DNA from: an uncultured Clostridia bacterium
GTDB taxonomy: Bacteria; Bacillota; Clostridia; Oscillospirales; Ruminococcaceae
Length of the DNA: 64,000 bases
Reading direction: 5' to 3'
Assembly: GCA_947627875.1 (NCBI GenBank)
Contig: CANQXS010000001.1
Location: 1-64,000 of the forward strand
Shown here: positions 44,768 through 53,451 of the stretch, one piece after another
Position numbering within the stretch: position 1 is the stretch's first letter
How the letters are laid out: each line of letters begins with the position of its first letter
Translations under genes and position numbers: made by a program
The notes under the pieces: generated by a model
The model's database searches: none
Told to the model about the DNA's origin: nothing
What the model saw: the letters and a program-made list of their open reading frames with translations, nothing else

Positions 44768-45400
44768 ATGAAGACTTTAAAGGGCTTTTTCCCGCAGATT
44801 TTCGGAGGTATCGCCTCGGGGCTTATGATAGGCATAGGCGGGACGGTGCTTTTAAGCTGCGAGGACCGCTATATCGGCGCGATACTTTTCACGATAGCGC
44901 TCCTCACCATCTGTTTTATGGACTTCTATCTCTACACAGGAAAGATAGGCTTTGCTGCCGAGGGCTTCGAGAAGAAAACCGCCGTTCAGCTCGCTGTCGG
45001 GCTGGTATCTAACTTCGTCGGCGCCACGCTTATGGGGCTCATTATAAGATACGCTCGCCCCGCGCTTATCGAAAAAGCAGCGGCAAGCTGCGATTCAAAG
45101 CTCCAGAACGGCGTTTTAAGGGCATTCGTTCTCGGCTGTCTCTGCGGAGTGCTTATGTATGTCGCGGTCAAAACGTTCAGGCAGAACAAGACGGTTTTGG
45201 GCGTTATCTTCTGCATACCCGTTTTCATACTTGCGGGATTTGAACACTCCATAGCGGATATGTTCTATTTCGCACTCGCGGGAATGATTAACGTTCAGTA
45301 CATAGGCTTCATCATAGCCGTTATCCTCGGCAACTCGGTCGGCGCGCTTATCATCGCGGCGCTGTTCAGATTGAAGAACGTGAACGAGGGCGAAAAGTGA
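44768..45400 (+). CDS. FNT-family formate/nitrite-type channel
   Basis: This 210-residue protein has six hydrophobic helices and the FNT signature GFEHSIADMFYF (about 158-169). The TGK sequence in LYTGKIGF matches the first half-helix break. FNT channels pass small monovalent anions such as formate, nitrite or hydrosulfide. It starts three bases after dapL, so it is co-transcribed with the lysine genes, an unusual setting. It is shorter than FocA (~285), so it may have trimmed termini. Confidence 0.8.
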   Translation: MKTLKGFFPQIFGGIASGLMIGIGGTVLLSCEDRYIGAILFTIALLTICFMDFYLYTGKIGFAAEGFEKKTAVQLAVGLVSNFVGATLMGLIIRYARPALIEKAAASCDSKLQNGVLRAFVLGCLCGVLMYVAVKTFRQNKTVLGVIFCIPVFILAGFEHSIADMFYFALAGMINVQYIGFIIAVILGNSVGALIIAALFRLKNVNEGEK

Positions 45401-45423
45401 GATATAAAGTGTATATTTGATTT

Positions 45424-45602
45424 GCCTCGCTCACCGCGAGGTAAATTGGGGAGACCCCCGGCGAGGGTCTCCCCAAGAAAAACTGTCCACCGGACAGTTT
45501 TTCTTCCCCGTCCTGCGCTTTGTTTGAAAAAGATTTCGCGCTCTGCGGAGCGCGACCAAGGGCGCTGCCCTTGGAACCTGCCACCCTTTTGAAAAAGGGT
45601 GG
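45424..45602. repeat. Cluster of six perfect hairpins
   Basis: Six inverted repeats follow each other: CCTCGC/GCGAGG (45,424-45,441), TTGGGGAGACCC pair (45,446-45,476), AAGAAAAACTGTCC pair (45,475-45,505), CGCGCTC pair (45,537-45,554), CCAAGGGC pair (45,556-45,574) and CCACCCTTTT pair (45,581-45,602). Loops are 2-8 bases. There is no coding sequence. It resembles dispersed palindromic repeats of clostridial genomes and ends the lysine operon. Confidence 0.85.
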
Positions 45603-45662
45603 ACCGAAAACTTTTATGTTTATTATCTTGACACAGTGTTACTTTCCGAAGGAGGAGATATT

Positions 45663-45875
45663 ATGGCAACAAAAAAGCTTTATAAGTCCCGCAAAAACAA
45701 AATGATCTGCGGCGTATGCGGCGGAATAGGCGAGTATTTCCGCATCGACCCTACGATCATCAGGCTGATCTGGGCAGTGCTGGCGCTCTGCTTCGGCTCC
45801 GGCGTTGTCGCCTATATAATCGCAGCGCTGATAATCCCCGATATCCCCGACGGAACGACCATCGTCGAGGATTGA
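45663..45875 (+). CDS. PspC domain protein
   Basis: This 70-residue protein is a PspC domain: KMICGVCGGIGEYFRIDPT then one membrane helix, LIWAVLALCFGSGVVAYII. PspC proteins take part in envelope-stress signalling. ATG 45,663 follows GGAGGAG. A TTGACA at 45,628 has no good -10 box, so the promoter is not certain. It ends at a bidirectional terminator. Confidence 0.9.
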   Translation: MATKKLYKSRKNKMICGVCGGIGEYFRIDPTIIRLIWAVLALCFGSGVVAYIIAALIIPDIPDGTTIVED

Positions 45876-45890
45876 GCCCACATTATACAG

Positions 45891-45918
45891 AAAAAACCGC
45901 CGATATTCGACGGTTTTT
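45891..45918. terminator. Bidirectional terminator
   Basis: AAAAAACCG and CGGTTTTTA flank an inner CGATATTCG. It separates pspC from the convergent leftward operon. Confidence 0.8.
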
Positions 45919-45939
45919 ATATTTGCGGATTTTTGCTTG

Positions 45940-46917
45940 TCAGTTCGCTTCGCCGTCAGAGCTTATCTCGCCGATCCTTATTCCGGTCACGTTATAGCCG
46001 GTGTCGGTCTCAACGACCGAGTAGATCATAGTCTTCTCAACCGTGTCGAGCGACTCTATCCAGTTGGTTATCGGGAGCCTGTAGCAAACGGTGAGTTCGA
46101 GCCCCGCGCCGGTGCGGTTCATAGCCGTTATCTCGGGATAATACGCGGGCGAGCGGGGATAGGCGGGGATATAATACATTCCCGCTTCTTCGTCGTATTC
46201 AAAGGTGAGCTCGGTGTCGCCGACGGATTTATGCGTATAGCTCAGCCCCGGACCGAACAGCTTCGTTATCCTTCTGTCTATATCGAGGTAGGAAACGCTG
46301 TAAACCCCGTTGGAGTATTCGTAATATACCGAAGGGTTAAAAACGATATCCCAGCAGGCGGCAGTAAGAATAACGTCCTCGTTGAGCGATGAAGCGCCGT
46401 CGAAAATCGGGGCGTCAGAGGCTACCAGCGGCATAAGGAAGTCCTCAAAATAAGCGCGCTGCGCCGAGGTGTCCTTCGAGGCTTTTACGACGTCCGAGAT
46501 CTTGAAGCCCGTCGCAATAACGCCGATTATCGCGAATACGAGCAGGAACAGCCCGAACACCGCCTGAAGCGCCTGCTTCCAACCGATGCTCTTTATTTCG
46601 ACCGGCTCGGGCTCGCTTTCATCCGGCTCCTCAAGCTCCGAAACGTCCTCGTCGAGGGCTTCGAGGAGGTGCTCCTCGAGCTCCCAGTCGAATTTGAACC
46701 GCTCGTGTATCTTCTTATTCTCCGAATCCGAGATCTTTCGCTCGGCGAATCCCTCTTTTCCCGCGCTTTCGGCGCTTTCGGGGCTCTCCGAGCTTTTATC
46801 CGGCTCCTGAGGTGCTTCCGAAGGCTCCTTAGCTTCTCCGAGCTTTTCCGCCGAGGTCTCCTCGGTCTGAGGCTCGGCAGCTGCAAGACCGTTTTTCTTT
46901 TTCCTATGCTTGCTCAT
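45940..46917 (-). CDS. Membrane-anchored hypothetical protein with acidic cytoplasmic region
   Basis: This 325-residue protein starts with a basic patch and ~110 residues rich in Glu, Ser and Pro. A single membrane helix follows (FGLFLLVFAIIGVIATGF, about 120-137). The extracellular C-terminal half (~185 residues) has beta-type strands such as GVYSVSYLDIDRR and MYYIPAYPRSPAYYPEI. I know no homologue. It is the last gene of the proline operon, about 20 bases after proA. Confidence 0.55.
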   Translation of the reverse strand: MSKHRKKKNGLAAAEPQTEETSAEKLGEAKEPSEAPQEPDKSSESPESAESAGKEGFAERKISDSENKKIHERFKFDWELEEHLLEALDEDVSELEEPDESEPEPVEIKSIGWKQALQAVFGLFLLVFAIIGVIATGFKISDVVKASKDTSAQRAYFEDFLMPLVASDAPIFDGASSLNEDVILTAACWDIVFNPSVYYEYSNGVYSVSYLDIDRRITKLFGPGLSYTHKSVGDTELTFEYDEEAGMYYIPAYPRSPAYYPEITAMNRTGAGLELTVCYRLPITNWIESLDTVEKTMIYSVVETDTGYNVTGIRIGEISSDGEAN

Positions 46918-46937
46918 ATATATCTTTCCTCATCAGT

Positions 46938-48188
46938 TTATTGCCGTATCTGCCCGTTTCCGGTTATCAGATACTTTATCGTTGTGAGCTCCTTAAGCCC
47001 CATAGGTCCGCGCGCGTGGAGCTTTGCGGTAGAAATGCCTATCTCGGCGCCGAGACCAAGCTCGAAGCCGTCGGTAAACCTCGTCGAGGCGTTGACGTAA
47101 ACCGCAGCGGCGTCTATCCTGCGCTGAAATTCCTGCGCGGCGGTGAAGCTCTCGGTTACTATGCATTCCGAATGCCCCGTAGAATACTTCCCGATGTGCT
47201 CCATAGCGTCGTAGATGTTGTCCACTACCTTCACCGCGAGGATATAGTCGAGATATTCCGTAGCCCAGTCTTCCTCGGTGGCGGGGACGACGCAGCTCCC
47301 GAGTATCATTTTAGTTATTTCGCAGCCGCGTATCTCGACGTTGTGCGCGTCGAGGCGCTTTTTGAGCTTCGGCAGAAAGTCCTCGGCGATGTCGCGGTGT
47401 ACGAGCACCGTTTCGCAGGCGTTGCATACTCCCGGGCGCTGAGTTTTCGCGTTGTCAACGATGTCAAGCGCCATCGGTATGCTCGCCGAAGAATCGACGT
47501 AAATATGGCAGTTGCCCACGCCCGTCTCGATCACGGGAACGGTGGAATTTTCAACGCAGCTTCTTATAAGCCCCGCTCCGCCCCTCGGAATGAGAACGTC
47601 GATATATCCGTGGGCTTTCATCATAGCGTTTGCGGCTTCGCGCGAGGTGTCGGTCAGAAGCTGAACGCCGTTCCTCGGCAGCTCCGAGTCTTCAAGAGCC
47701 TTCCGCATTATCTCAGAGAGCAGGATATTCGTGTTCACCGCATCGCTTCCGCCCCTGAGCACGGCAGCGTTGCCCGCTTTTAAGCAGAGTACGGCAGCGT
47801 CGACTGTAACGTTCGGTCTCGACTCGTATATTATCCCGACTACCCCGAGCGGCACCCTCGTTTTTAAAACCCTCAGACCGTTCGGTCTTGTTTCTCCGTG
47901 ATCTATCAGCCCGACGGGGTCCTCAAGGGTTATGACCTTATTTACGCCCTCGGCGACGCCCTCTATCCGCTTTTCGTTGAGATAGAGCCTGTCGACGAGC
48001 GAGCTTTTAACTCCCTTTGCCTCCGCAGCCTTAACGTCGGTGCGGTTGCGGTCGATTATCGCGCGCTTGTTTTTTATCAGCTCCTCCGCGATGATCTCAA
48101 GAGCCCTGTTCTTTTTTGCGGTATCGGCCTGCGCGAGCTCGCGCGCGGCTTCCTTTGCCCTTTGACCTATAGGTTCAAAATCAAACAT
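46938..48188 (-). CDS. proA: Gamma-glutamyl phosphate reductase
   Basis: This 416-residue enzyme makes glutamate semialdehyde for proline. The catalytic Cys255 is in RPGVCNACET; the NADPH-site block LKAGNAAVLRGGSDA and the end ARGPMGLKELTTIKY are typical. It follows the GNAT gene with an 8-base overlap and is the partner of proB. Confidence 0.96.
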   Translation of the reverse strand: MFDFEPIGQRAKEAARELAQADTAKKNRALEIIAEELIKNKRAIIDRNRTDVKAAEAKGVKSSLVDRLYLNEKRIEGVAEGVNKVITLEDPVGLIDHGETRPNGLRVLKTRVPLGVVGIIYESRPNVTVDAAVLCLKAGNAAVLRGGSDAVNTNILLSEIMRKALEDSELPRNGVQLLTDTSREAANAMMKAHGYIDVLIPRGGAGLIRSCVENSTVPVIETGVGNCHIYVDSSASIPMALDIVDNAKTQRPGVCNACETVLVHRDIAEDFLPKLKKRLDAHNVEIRGCEITKMILGSCVVPATEEDWATEYLDYILAVKVVDNIYDAMEHIGKYSTGHSECIVTESFTAAQEFQRRIDAAAVYVNASTRFTDGFELGLGAEIGISTAKLHARGPMGLKELTTIKYLITGNGQIRQ

Positions 48189-48690
48189 TATCGCACCTCA
48201 ATTCTCTGTCAGTAAGTCCGTATAAAAGCATTTCGACCTTGTCGCCGTAGGAGTCGGCGGTCATCATCGACCCTTCCCGCCTCATTCCGAGCTTTTTCAT
48301 CAGCCCGACCGACCTGATCGGGTCGGTGGTCTCGGCGATGAATTTTTTGACCGAAAGCTCCCTGAATCCGTAATCTATTATCGCCGAAAGCGCTTCAAAG
48401 GCATAGCCTTTCCGCCAAAACGCGCGGTTGAACACCCACCCGAGCTCATAAGTCCCGGGCGAGGTCGGGTTAAAGAGGATATATCCGATCACCTTGCCGC
48501 CTTTGAGCTTTGCCGCGAGCGCGCCCTGCTTTTTGATGCAGAAATCTCTCAGAAATTCCACGGTCTGCTCTTTTGAAAACGGCGGTTCCAAAAATTTCAT
48601 CGTCTCGGCGTCGCCGAGAATCTCATGAAGGTCTTCGGCGTCGCGCGGCTTAAACCGCCTGATTTCAAGCCGCTCGGTAGTGATAATCAT
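48181..48690 (-). CDS. GNAT family N-acetyltransferase (RimJ-like)
   Basis: This 169-residue protein has the GNAT fold of the ribosomal-protein/AA acyltransferase type: TERLEIRRFKPRDAEDLHEI at the start, YELGWVFNRAFWRKGYAFEA for acetyl-CoA binding, and SVGLMKKLGMRREG near the end. The substrate is unknown. The ATG at 48,690 overlaps the TGA of proB almost directly, so translation is coupled. It lies inside the proB-proA pair, which is unusual. Confidence 0.85.
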   Translation of the reverse strand: MIITTERLEIRRFKPRDAEDLHEILGDAETMKFLEPPFSKEQTVEFLRDFCIKKQGALAAKLKGGKVIGYILFNPTSPGTYELGWVFNRAFWRKGYAFEALSAIIDYGFRELSVKKFIAETTDPIRSVGLMKKLGMRREGSMMTADSYGDKVEMLLYGLTDRELRCDNV

Positions 48691-48691
48691 A

Positions 48692-49486
48692 TCAGTTTTT
48701 CGTTCCGGCGGCAAAAAGCGTTCCGATTATCTTTCCGTCGAATACGTCGTAGAGGTTTTCAGCCCTCGCGCCGTTTATTATGAGCATATCTATCCCGTGG
48801 GCGTTGGCGATTTTCGCCGCTCTTACCTTTGTCGCCATTCCGCCGGTCCCGAGCTGCGAGCCCGCCCCGGAAGCTGCCTTTTCTATCTCCTCCGAGATGT
48901 TCTCCACCCTCGAAATAAGCTTTGCGTCGGGATTCGAGCGCGGGTCGCTGTCGTAGAGCCCGTCTATGTCCGACATTATTATCAGAAGGTCCGCCTCGGT
49001 CAATACGGCGACCGTCGCCGCGAGGCTGTCGTTTTCGCCGACTTCGAGCTCGAGCTCGTCTATCGCGACTACGTCGTTTTCGTTTACTATCGGAACGGCT
49101 CCGGAGGCGATTATCCGCTCGAGAGCGTTTAAAACGTTCTCCTTCCGCTCGTCCGATATGACGTATTTTGTGAGCAAAACCTGCGCGACGGTTATGTTGT
49201 AGCTCCCGAACAGCCGGTCATACATATTCATCAGCTCGCATTGCCCTACGGCGGCGCAGGCCTGTTTTGTCGGCGTGTCCTTCGGGCGCTCTCTGAGCCC
49301 GAGCTTCGCCATTCCGAGACCTATAGCCCCCGAAGTAACGAGGATAATCTCCCTGCCGGAATTGCGTATATCCGAAAGGGTCTTAACAAGGCTTTCGATA
49401 TGCCTTATGTTAAAGCTCCCAGAAGGGTGGGTCAGGGTCGACGTCCCGACCTTTACAACTACTCTTTTTTTATCCATAGCCATCAC
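48692..49486 (-). CDS. proB: Glutamate 5-kinase
   Basis: This 264-residue amino acid kinase starts the proline pathway. Blocks are VVVKVGTSTLTHPSG, LVTSGAIGLGMAKLG, NENDVVAIDELELEVGENDS and GTGGMATKVRAA. It consists of the kinase domain only; the PUA domain of the E. coli enzyme is absent, as in many Firmicutes. It overlaps the dehydrogenase gene by four bases. Confidence 0.95.
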   Translation of the reverse strand: MMAMDKKRVVVKVGTSTLTHPSGSFNIRHIESLVKTLSDIRNSGREIILVTSGAIGLGMAKLGLRERPKDTPTKQACAAVGQCELMNMYDRLFGSYNITVAQVLLTKYVISDERKENVLNALERIIASGAVPIVNENDVVAIDELELEVGENDSLAATVAVLTEADLLIIMSDIDGLYDSDPRSNPDAKLISRVENISEEIEKAASGAGSQLGTGGMATKVRAAKIANAHGIDMLIINGARAENLYDVFDGKIIGTLFAAGTKN

Positions 49487-50439
49487 TTTACCACGTTGTT
49501 CTTAATATTACCCGAGAGATACCCCTCTAAATTCTCCTTTACGAGCCCCACGAGGCGTATCCTCGTTTCGAGCGGAGCCCAGGCAATATGCGGGGTTATG
49601 AAGCAGTTCTTCGCCCCCAAAAGCGGGCAGTCGCGGCTCATCGGCTCAACGGTCAGTACGTCGGCGCCGAAGGCGGCAATTTTACCCGAATCGAGCGCCT
49701 CTCTGAGCGCCTGCTCGTCTATTGTTCCTCCGCGCGACGTGTTTATAAGCATCGCCGAGGGCTTCATCAGCGCAAGAGTCCGCGAATTTATCAGCTTTTC
49801 GGTCTCGGGGGTAAGAGGGCAGTGAAGCGTTACTATATCCGAGCACTCAAGAAGCTCCTCGAGGCTCATAAGCTCTATCCCCGAAGCGTCCTTCGGAGGA
49901 GTACGGGTATATACCGCGACCTTCATATTGAACGCGTGGGCTATCTTCGCGACGGCTTTTCCTATCGAGCCGTAGCCGATGATCCCAACCGTCTTGCCCG
50001 AAAGCTCGAAGAGGGGAGGACCGAAATGCGTAAAGAGCTTTGAATAGCACCATTCTCCGCTCGAAGTATAGTCGGAATACTTAGCAACGCTCGAATAGTA
50101 GTGGAGAATAAGCGCAAAGGTGTGCTGCGCGACGGAATCGGTAGAATACCCCGGAACGTTCGAGACGACAGCTCCGCGCTCCTTTGCGGCGCCGATGTCG
50201 ATATTGTTGTAGCCCGTCGCGAATATGCCGATGAATTTGAGATTCGGGCAGCGCTCAAAGACCTCTTTCGTTATCCTGCATTTATTGGTCAGGACTATTT
50301 CTGCGTTTCCTATCCTCTCGGCGACCTCGTCGGGAGCGGTAAGCGGGAACACCTCGGTGTCGCAGAGAGAGGTTATCGGCTCTAAGCTTACGTCGCCGTC
50401 GGTAACGGTCGAGGCGTCAAGTATAACCGCTTTTTTCAT
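49483..50439 (-). CDS. D-2-hydroxyacid dehydrogenase
   Basis: This 318-residue NAD-dependent enzyme has the dinucleotide motif GIIGYGSIGKAVA, the substrate Arg in INTSRGGTIDE, the Glu in DVLTVEPM and the catalytic His in ITPHIAWAP. It resembles hydroxypyruvate/glycerate-type reductases; the substrate cannot be fixed from sequence. It overlaps proB by 4 bases and the upstream membrane protein by 4 bases, so all are one operon. Confidence 0.88.
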   Translation of the reverse strand: MKKAVILDASTVTDGDVSLEPITSLCDTEVFPLTAPDEVAERIGNAEIVLTNKCRITKEVFERCPNLKFIGIFATGYNNIDIGAAKERGAVVSNVPGYSTDSVAQHTFALILHYYSSVAKYSDYTSSGEWCYSKLFTHFGPPLFELSGKTVGIIGYGSIGKAVAKIAHAFNMKVAVYTRTPPKDASGIELMSLEELLECSDIVTLHCPLTPETEKLINSRTLALMKPSAMLINTSRGGTIDEQALREALDSGKIAAFGADVLTVEPMSRDCPLLGAKNCFITPHIAWAPLETRIRLVGLVKENLEGYLSGNIKNNVVK

Positions 50440-50873
50440 GGTCTGTCGTCCTCAAAGGCGTTCCCGATAATGTCGTTGCTGTTGTCGGCAAGCTTGCTTC
50501 TCTCGGTCTTTACGAGCTTTTCAATGTCCTTGAGCTCGTCGGGCTCGGGCTGAGAGTCTTCAGGCTCGGGATCCTTCTTTTCCGCTTCGGCTTTTTTGCT
50601 TGCGCGGTATTCCCCGAGCCATACCCAGAACAGTATCGCAAAGAGAATAACTTCGCAGATACCGACTGCAAGAGCGGTGCGGCGGTCGTTATAGAACTGA
50701 AGAATGACGGTCGCGTCGCAGATAAGAAGCCATATAAGCGACGATACCTTTTTGCGGCGGAAGTAGACCAAAAGCAGCACTACCGTTGCGAAAATGCAGA
50801 ATCCGATATGAAGCCCCATAGGCATCGGAGTGAAGCGGCTCCTGAGCGCATTCATCTGCGCGGCTGTTATCAT
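50436..50873 (-). CDS. Hypothetical membrane protein, first gene of the proline operon
   Basis: This 145-residue protein has three hydrophobic segments (LHIGFCIFATVVLLLVYF, LIWLLICDATVILQFY, AVGICEVILFAILFWVWL) and an acidic C-terminus with PEPEDSQPEPDELKDIEKL. ATG 50,873 follows AAAGGATG by 7 bases; ATG 50,891 lies within that Shine-Dalgarno. It overlaps the dehydrogenase gene by ATGA. Function unknown. Confidence 0.65.
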   Translation of the reverse strand: MITAAQMNALRSRFTPMPMGLHIGFCIFATVVLLLVYFRRKKVSSLIWLLICDATVILQFYNDRRTALAVGICEVILFAILFWVWLGEYRASKKAEAEKKDPEPEDSQPEPDELKDIEKLVKTERSKLADNSNDIIGNAFEDDRP

Positions 50874-50939
50874 AAAAAGACATCCTTTCAAAACGTTTAT
50901 CGTTAAAAAGCGGTCTTATTGACCGATGACATTCAAATC

Positions 50940-50968
50940 AGTATACCACAACGCCGCGGGAATTGCAA
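50940..50968 (-). promoter_or_regulatory. Sigma-A promoter of the proline operon
   Basis: On the minus strand TTGCAA (50,968-50,963) and TATACT (50,945-50,940) are spaced by 17 bases. The leader holds a GGTCaataaGACC inverted repeat (about 50,911-50,925). Confidence 0.7.
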
Positions 50969-51063
50969 GAGAATTGAGAAATACTTATAGAAAAAGAAAG
51001 TTTTTTGACAAAATCATCAGATTTCGGCATTGATTTTTGGCATCGTCGGATTGACTTAAAGCG

Positions 51064-51092
51064 TTGACATTTAAAGGAAAGAGGTGTAATAT
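51064..51092 (+). promoter_or_regulatory. Sigma-A promoter of the purine permease gene
   Basis: TTGACA and TAATAT are spaced by 17 bases. The ~100-base leader shows no purine riboswitch consensus. The rest of 50,969-51,063 shows nothing. Confidence 0.7.
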
Positions 51093-51195
51093 ATTAGTAT
51101 GCTTTATTTTCGGGGGTTTTTTCTTTTTTCCGGAAAGCGGCATAAAAGTGCGGATTTGATTCACGCTCCGCGCAAAAAGAAAGGAATGACAACAA

Positions 51196-52635
51196 ATGGA
51201 AAAAGTTTTCAAGCTTAAGGAAAACGGGACCACGGTGAGAACCGAGATCCTCGCGGGCTTGACCACGTTCATGACGATGGCTTACATCATCGCCCTCAAC
51301 CCGAACCTCATCGTAGGCTTCGGACAGGGAGCCTTCGGCGGCTTCGGCGAAGACGGCGCCGCTGCCTGGAACGGCGTGTTCATGGCTACATGTCTTGCTT
51401 CCGCGATCGCTATGTTCTGCATGGCGTTCCTTGCCAACAAGCCCTTCGCGCTTGCCCCCGGTATGGGTCTTAACTCATACTTCGCGGTGGTGATCGCCCA
51501 GATAGCCGGCGCAGCAGGCTGCTCCTATCTCGCGGGTCTTCAGGCGGGTCTTTGCATCATACTCATCGAGGGTATCGTTTTCATTCTCCTGTCGGTATTC
51601 AACATCAGGCAGAAGATAGTAGAGGCTATCCCTCTGGGCGTCCGCCTCGGAATAGGTCCCGGCATCGGTCTTATGCTTATGAACATCGGCTTCGGCTCCA
51701 ACGCCGGCGTAGGCGCTTCGAGCGAGCACTATGTCATGCGCGACTTCTTCGGCGCTCTTGCCGCAAGCTCCGCCAAGGAAGCTCTCGGCGATTACTGGCC
51801 GAATATGGTCCTCACCGTTATTACGATGTTTGTCGGTCTCTTCGCTATCATTATCCTTGCCCATTATAAGGTCAAGGGCGCCGTTCTTATCGGAATGCTC
51901 GCCGCCTCCGTTCTCAACTGGGCGGGTCAGTTCATTTTAGGCACCAACCCGTTCGCTTCTCTTGCGACCGCAAGCTGGCTGCCTCCGTTCGGCGATATGG
52001 CAAAGACGACCCTCTTCAAGTTCGACTTTGCAACGCTCTTCCAGATCGGCTGGGGAACCGTTATTATCCTCATCATCACCTTCTGCATCATTGATATGTT
52101 CGACACCATCGGCACCGTTATCGCCACCGCGAACCGCGCCAATATGGTCGACAAGGACGGCAATATGCCTCAGATGCGCGAGACTCTGCTCTCCGACGCC
52201 GTCGGCACCGTAGTCGGCGCCTGCACCGGTACCTCCACCGTTACCACCTTCGTCGAATCCGCTTCCGGCGTTGAGGCGGGCGGCAGAACCGGTCTTACCG
52301 CTCTGACCACCGGCATACTCTTCCTTGCATGCATGTTCATCAGCCCGATTGCGGCGATAATCCCCGCTGCGGCTACCTCCGCCGCTCTTATCTACGTCGG
52401 CATACTGATGCTCGGCGGTCTTAAGAGCATCGACCTCTCGGATATGTCCATCGCGGCTCCCGTGTTCATCATGCTGCTTGCGATGCCTATTTCCGGCTCT
52501 ATCGGTCACGGCATCGGTCTCGGTCTCATCACCTACTCCGTCATCAAGCTCTGCACCGGCAGGGTAAAGGAAGTTTCCTGGCTGACCTGGGTCATCTCGG
52601 TCATCTTCCTCCTCAAGTTCTTCATCGCGATCTGA
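51196..52635 (+). CDS. AzgA/PbuG-type NCS2 purine permease
   Basis: This 479-residue, ~12-14-helix transporter has AzgA-family blocks: EILAGLTTFMTMAYIIALNP, APGMGLNSYFA, FCIIDMFDTIGTVIA and GACTGTSTVTTFVESASGVE. AzgA members import adenine, guanine or hypoxanthine with protons. AAAGGAATG precedes the ATG. It ends at a strong terminator. Confidence 0.93.
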   Translation: MEKVFKLKENGTTVRTEILAGLTTFMTMAYIIALNPNLIVGFGQGAFGGFGEDGAAAWNGVFMATCLASAIAMFCMAFLANKPFALAPGMGLNSYFAVVIAQIAGAAGCSYLAGLQAGLCIILIEGIVFILLSVFNIRQKIVEAIPLGVRLGIGPGIGLMLMNIGFGSNAGVGASSEHYVMRDFFGALAASSAKEALGDYWPNMVLTVITMFVGLFAIIILAHYKVKGAVLIGMLAASVLNWAGQFILGTNPFASLATASWLPPFGDMAKTTLFKFDFATLFQIGWGTVIILIITFCIIDMFDTIGTVIATANRANMVDKDGNMPQMRETLLSDAVGTVVGACTGTSTVTTFVESASGVEAGGRTGLTALTTGILFLACMFISPIAAIIPAAATSAALIYVGILMLGGLKSIDLSDMSIAAPVFIMLLAMPISGSIGHGIGLGLITYSVIKLCTGRVKEVSWLTWVISVIFLLKFFIAI

Positions 52636-52656
52636 CGTCAGTCCCGAGAACATAAT

Positions 52657-52686
52657 AAAAGCTCCCCAGGTTGGGGAGCTTTTTTA
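52657..52686. terminator. Bidirectional terminator
   Basis: AAAAGCTCCCC and GGGGAGCTTTT form a perfect stem with a T run, between the purine permease and the K+ channel gene. Confidence 0.9.
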
Positions 52687-52707
52687 TGTACGGTTTTCTT
52701 TGCGGAG

Positions 52708-53451
52708 TTATTCTGATTCTCCGTCCTCGTTTTCGTCTTTTGATACGTTGCCGATTTCGCTCATATAACCCGCTGTAATTATTCCGGCGGGAAGCGCGAT
52801 TATTGCAATCCCGAATATTGACGAAACCATAGTCACGATCCTGCCGGTCGTCGTAACGGGGTATATATCGCCGTAGCCCATTGTCGTTAGCGAGACGGTT
52901 GCCCAGTAAACGGCGTCAAAGAAACTACCGAATGAATCGGGCTCAACGTTGAAAACGATAAGAGCAGATATGATTATGTATCCTAATGCAAGCACCATGA
53001 CATAGCTGAGCGCTTTCTTCTGACGCTTGAATACGTTCATAATGATTTCTGCATTTTTGGAGTAACGCAAAAACTTAAAAGCTCTCAGCACTCTCAGCGC
53101 GCGGAACATTCTCAGAATCCTCAAAAGCTTAAAGCCCTGATTGAGGACTGTGACGGAGGGCAAAATTGAGAGCAGGTCGATAATTGCCATCGGCGAGAAC
53201 GGATATCTTATGAACGAAACGACCGAGCGGCTGCCGAATTTGATGTCTGCGGTCGCCCATCTCAGCAGATAATCAATAATAAAGACAGCGGCGCAAATTT
53301 TGTCTGTGACGATAAAGGCGGCATATTCCTGCTTAAATGCAAGCGGTATGATGCTCAGCGAAATAACTATGATCATCAAAGCGTCATAAACTGTACTCGC
53401 TTTATCGTTGTTGTTTGATGCGCTTATGATATCGAAAATCCGTTTTCTCAT
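52708..53451 (-). CDS. Voltage-gated K+ channel (Kv-type)
   Basis: This 247-residue protein has six membrane helices. The S4 voltage sensor (about 107-130) carries Arg/Lys every third residue: FKLLRILRMFRALRVLRAF. The selectivity filter is TTMGYGD (189-195). The acidic tail is short. Its start overlaps the uxaC stop by 4 bases (ATGA), so the two are coupled, an odd pairing of a channel with a sugar isomerase. Confidence 0.92.
   Translation of the reverse strand: MRKRIFDIISASNNNDKASTVYDALMIIVISLSIIPLAFKQEYAAFIVTDKICAAVFIIDYLLRWATADIKFGSRSVVSFIRYPFSPMAIIDLLSILPSVTVLNQGFKLLRILRMFRALRVLRAFKFLRYSKNAEIIMNVFKRQKKALSYVMVLALGYIIISALIVFNVEPDSFGSFFDAVYWATVSLTTMGYGDIYPVTTTGRIVTMVSSIFGIAIIALPAGIITAGYMSEIGNVSKDENEDGESE

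Noticed and set aside
45424..45602. CRISPR array
   Set aside because: The hairpins differ from one another; there is no constant repeat with regular spacers.
45520..45705. Coding frame through the hairpin cluster into pspC
   Set aside because: It consists of palindromic repeats; the PspC frame starting at 45,663 has a proper Shine-Dalgarno and domain.
51093..51195. Purine riboswitch before the purine permease
   Set aside because: The expected conserved core elements are absent.
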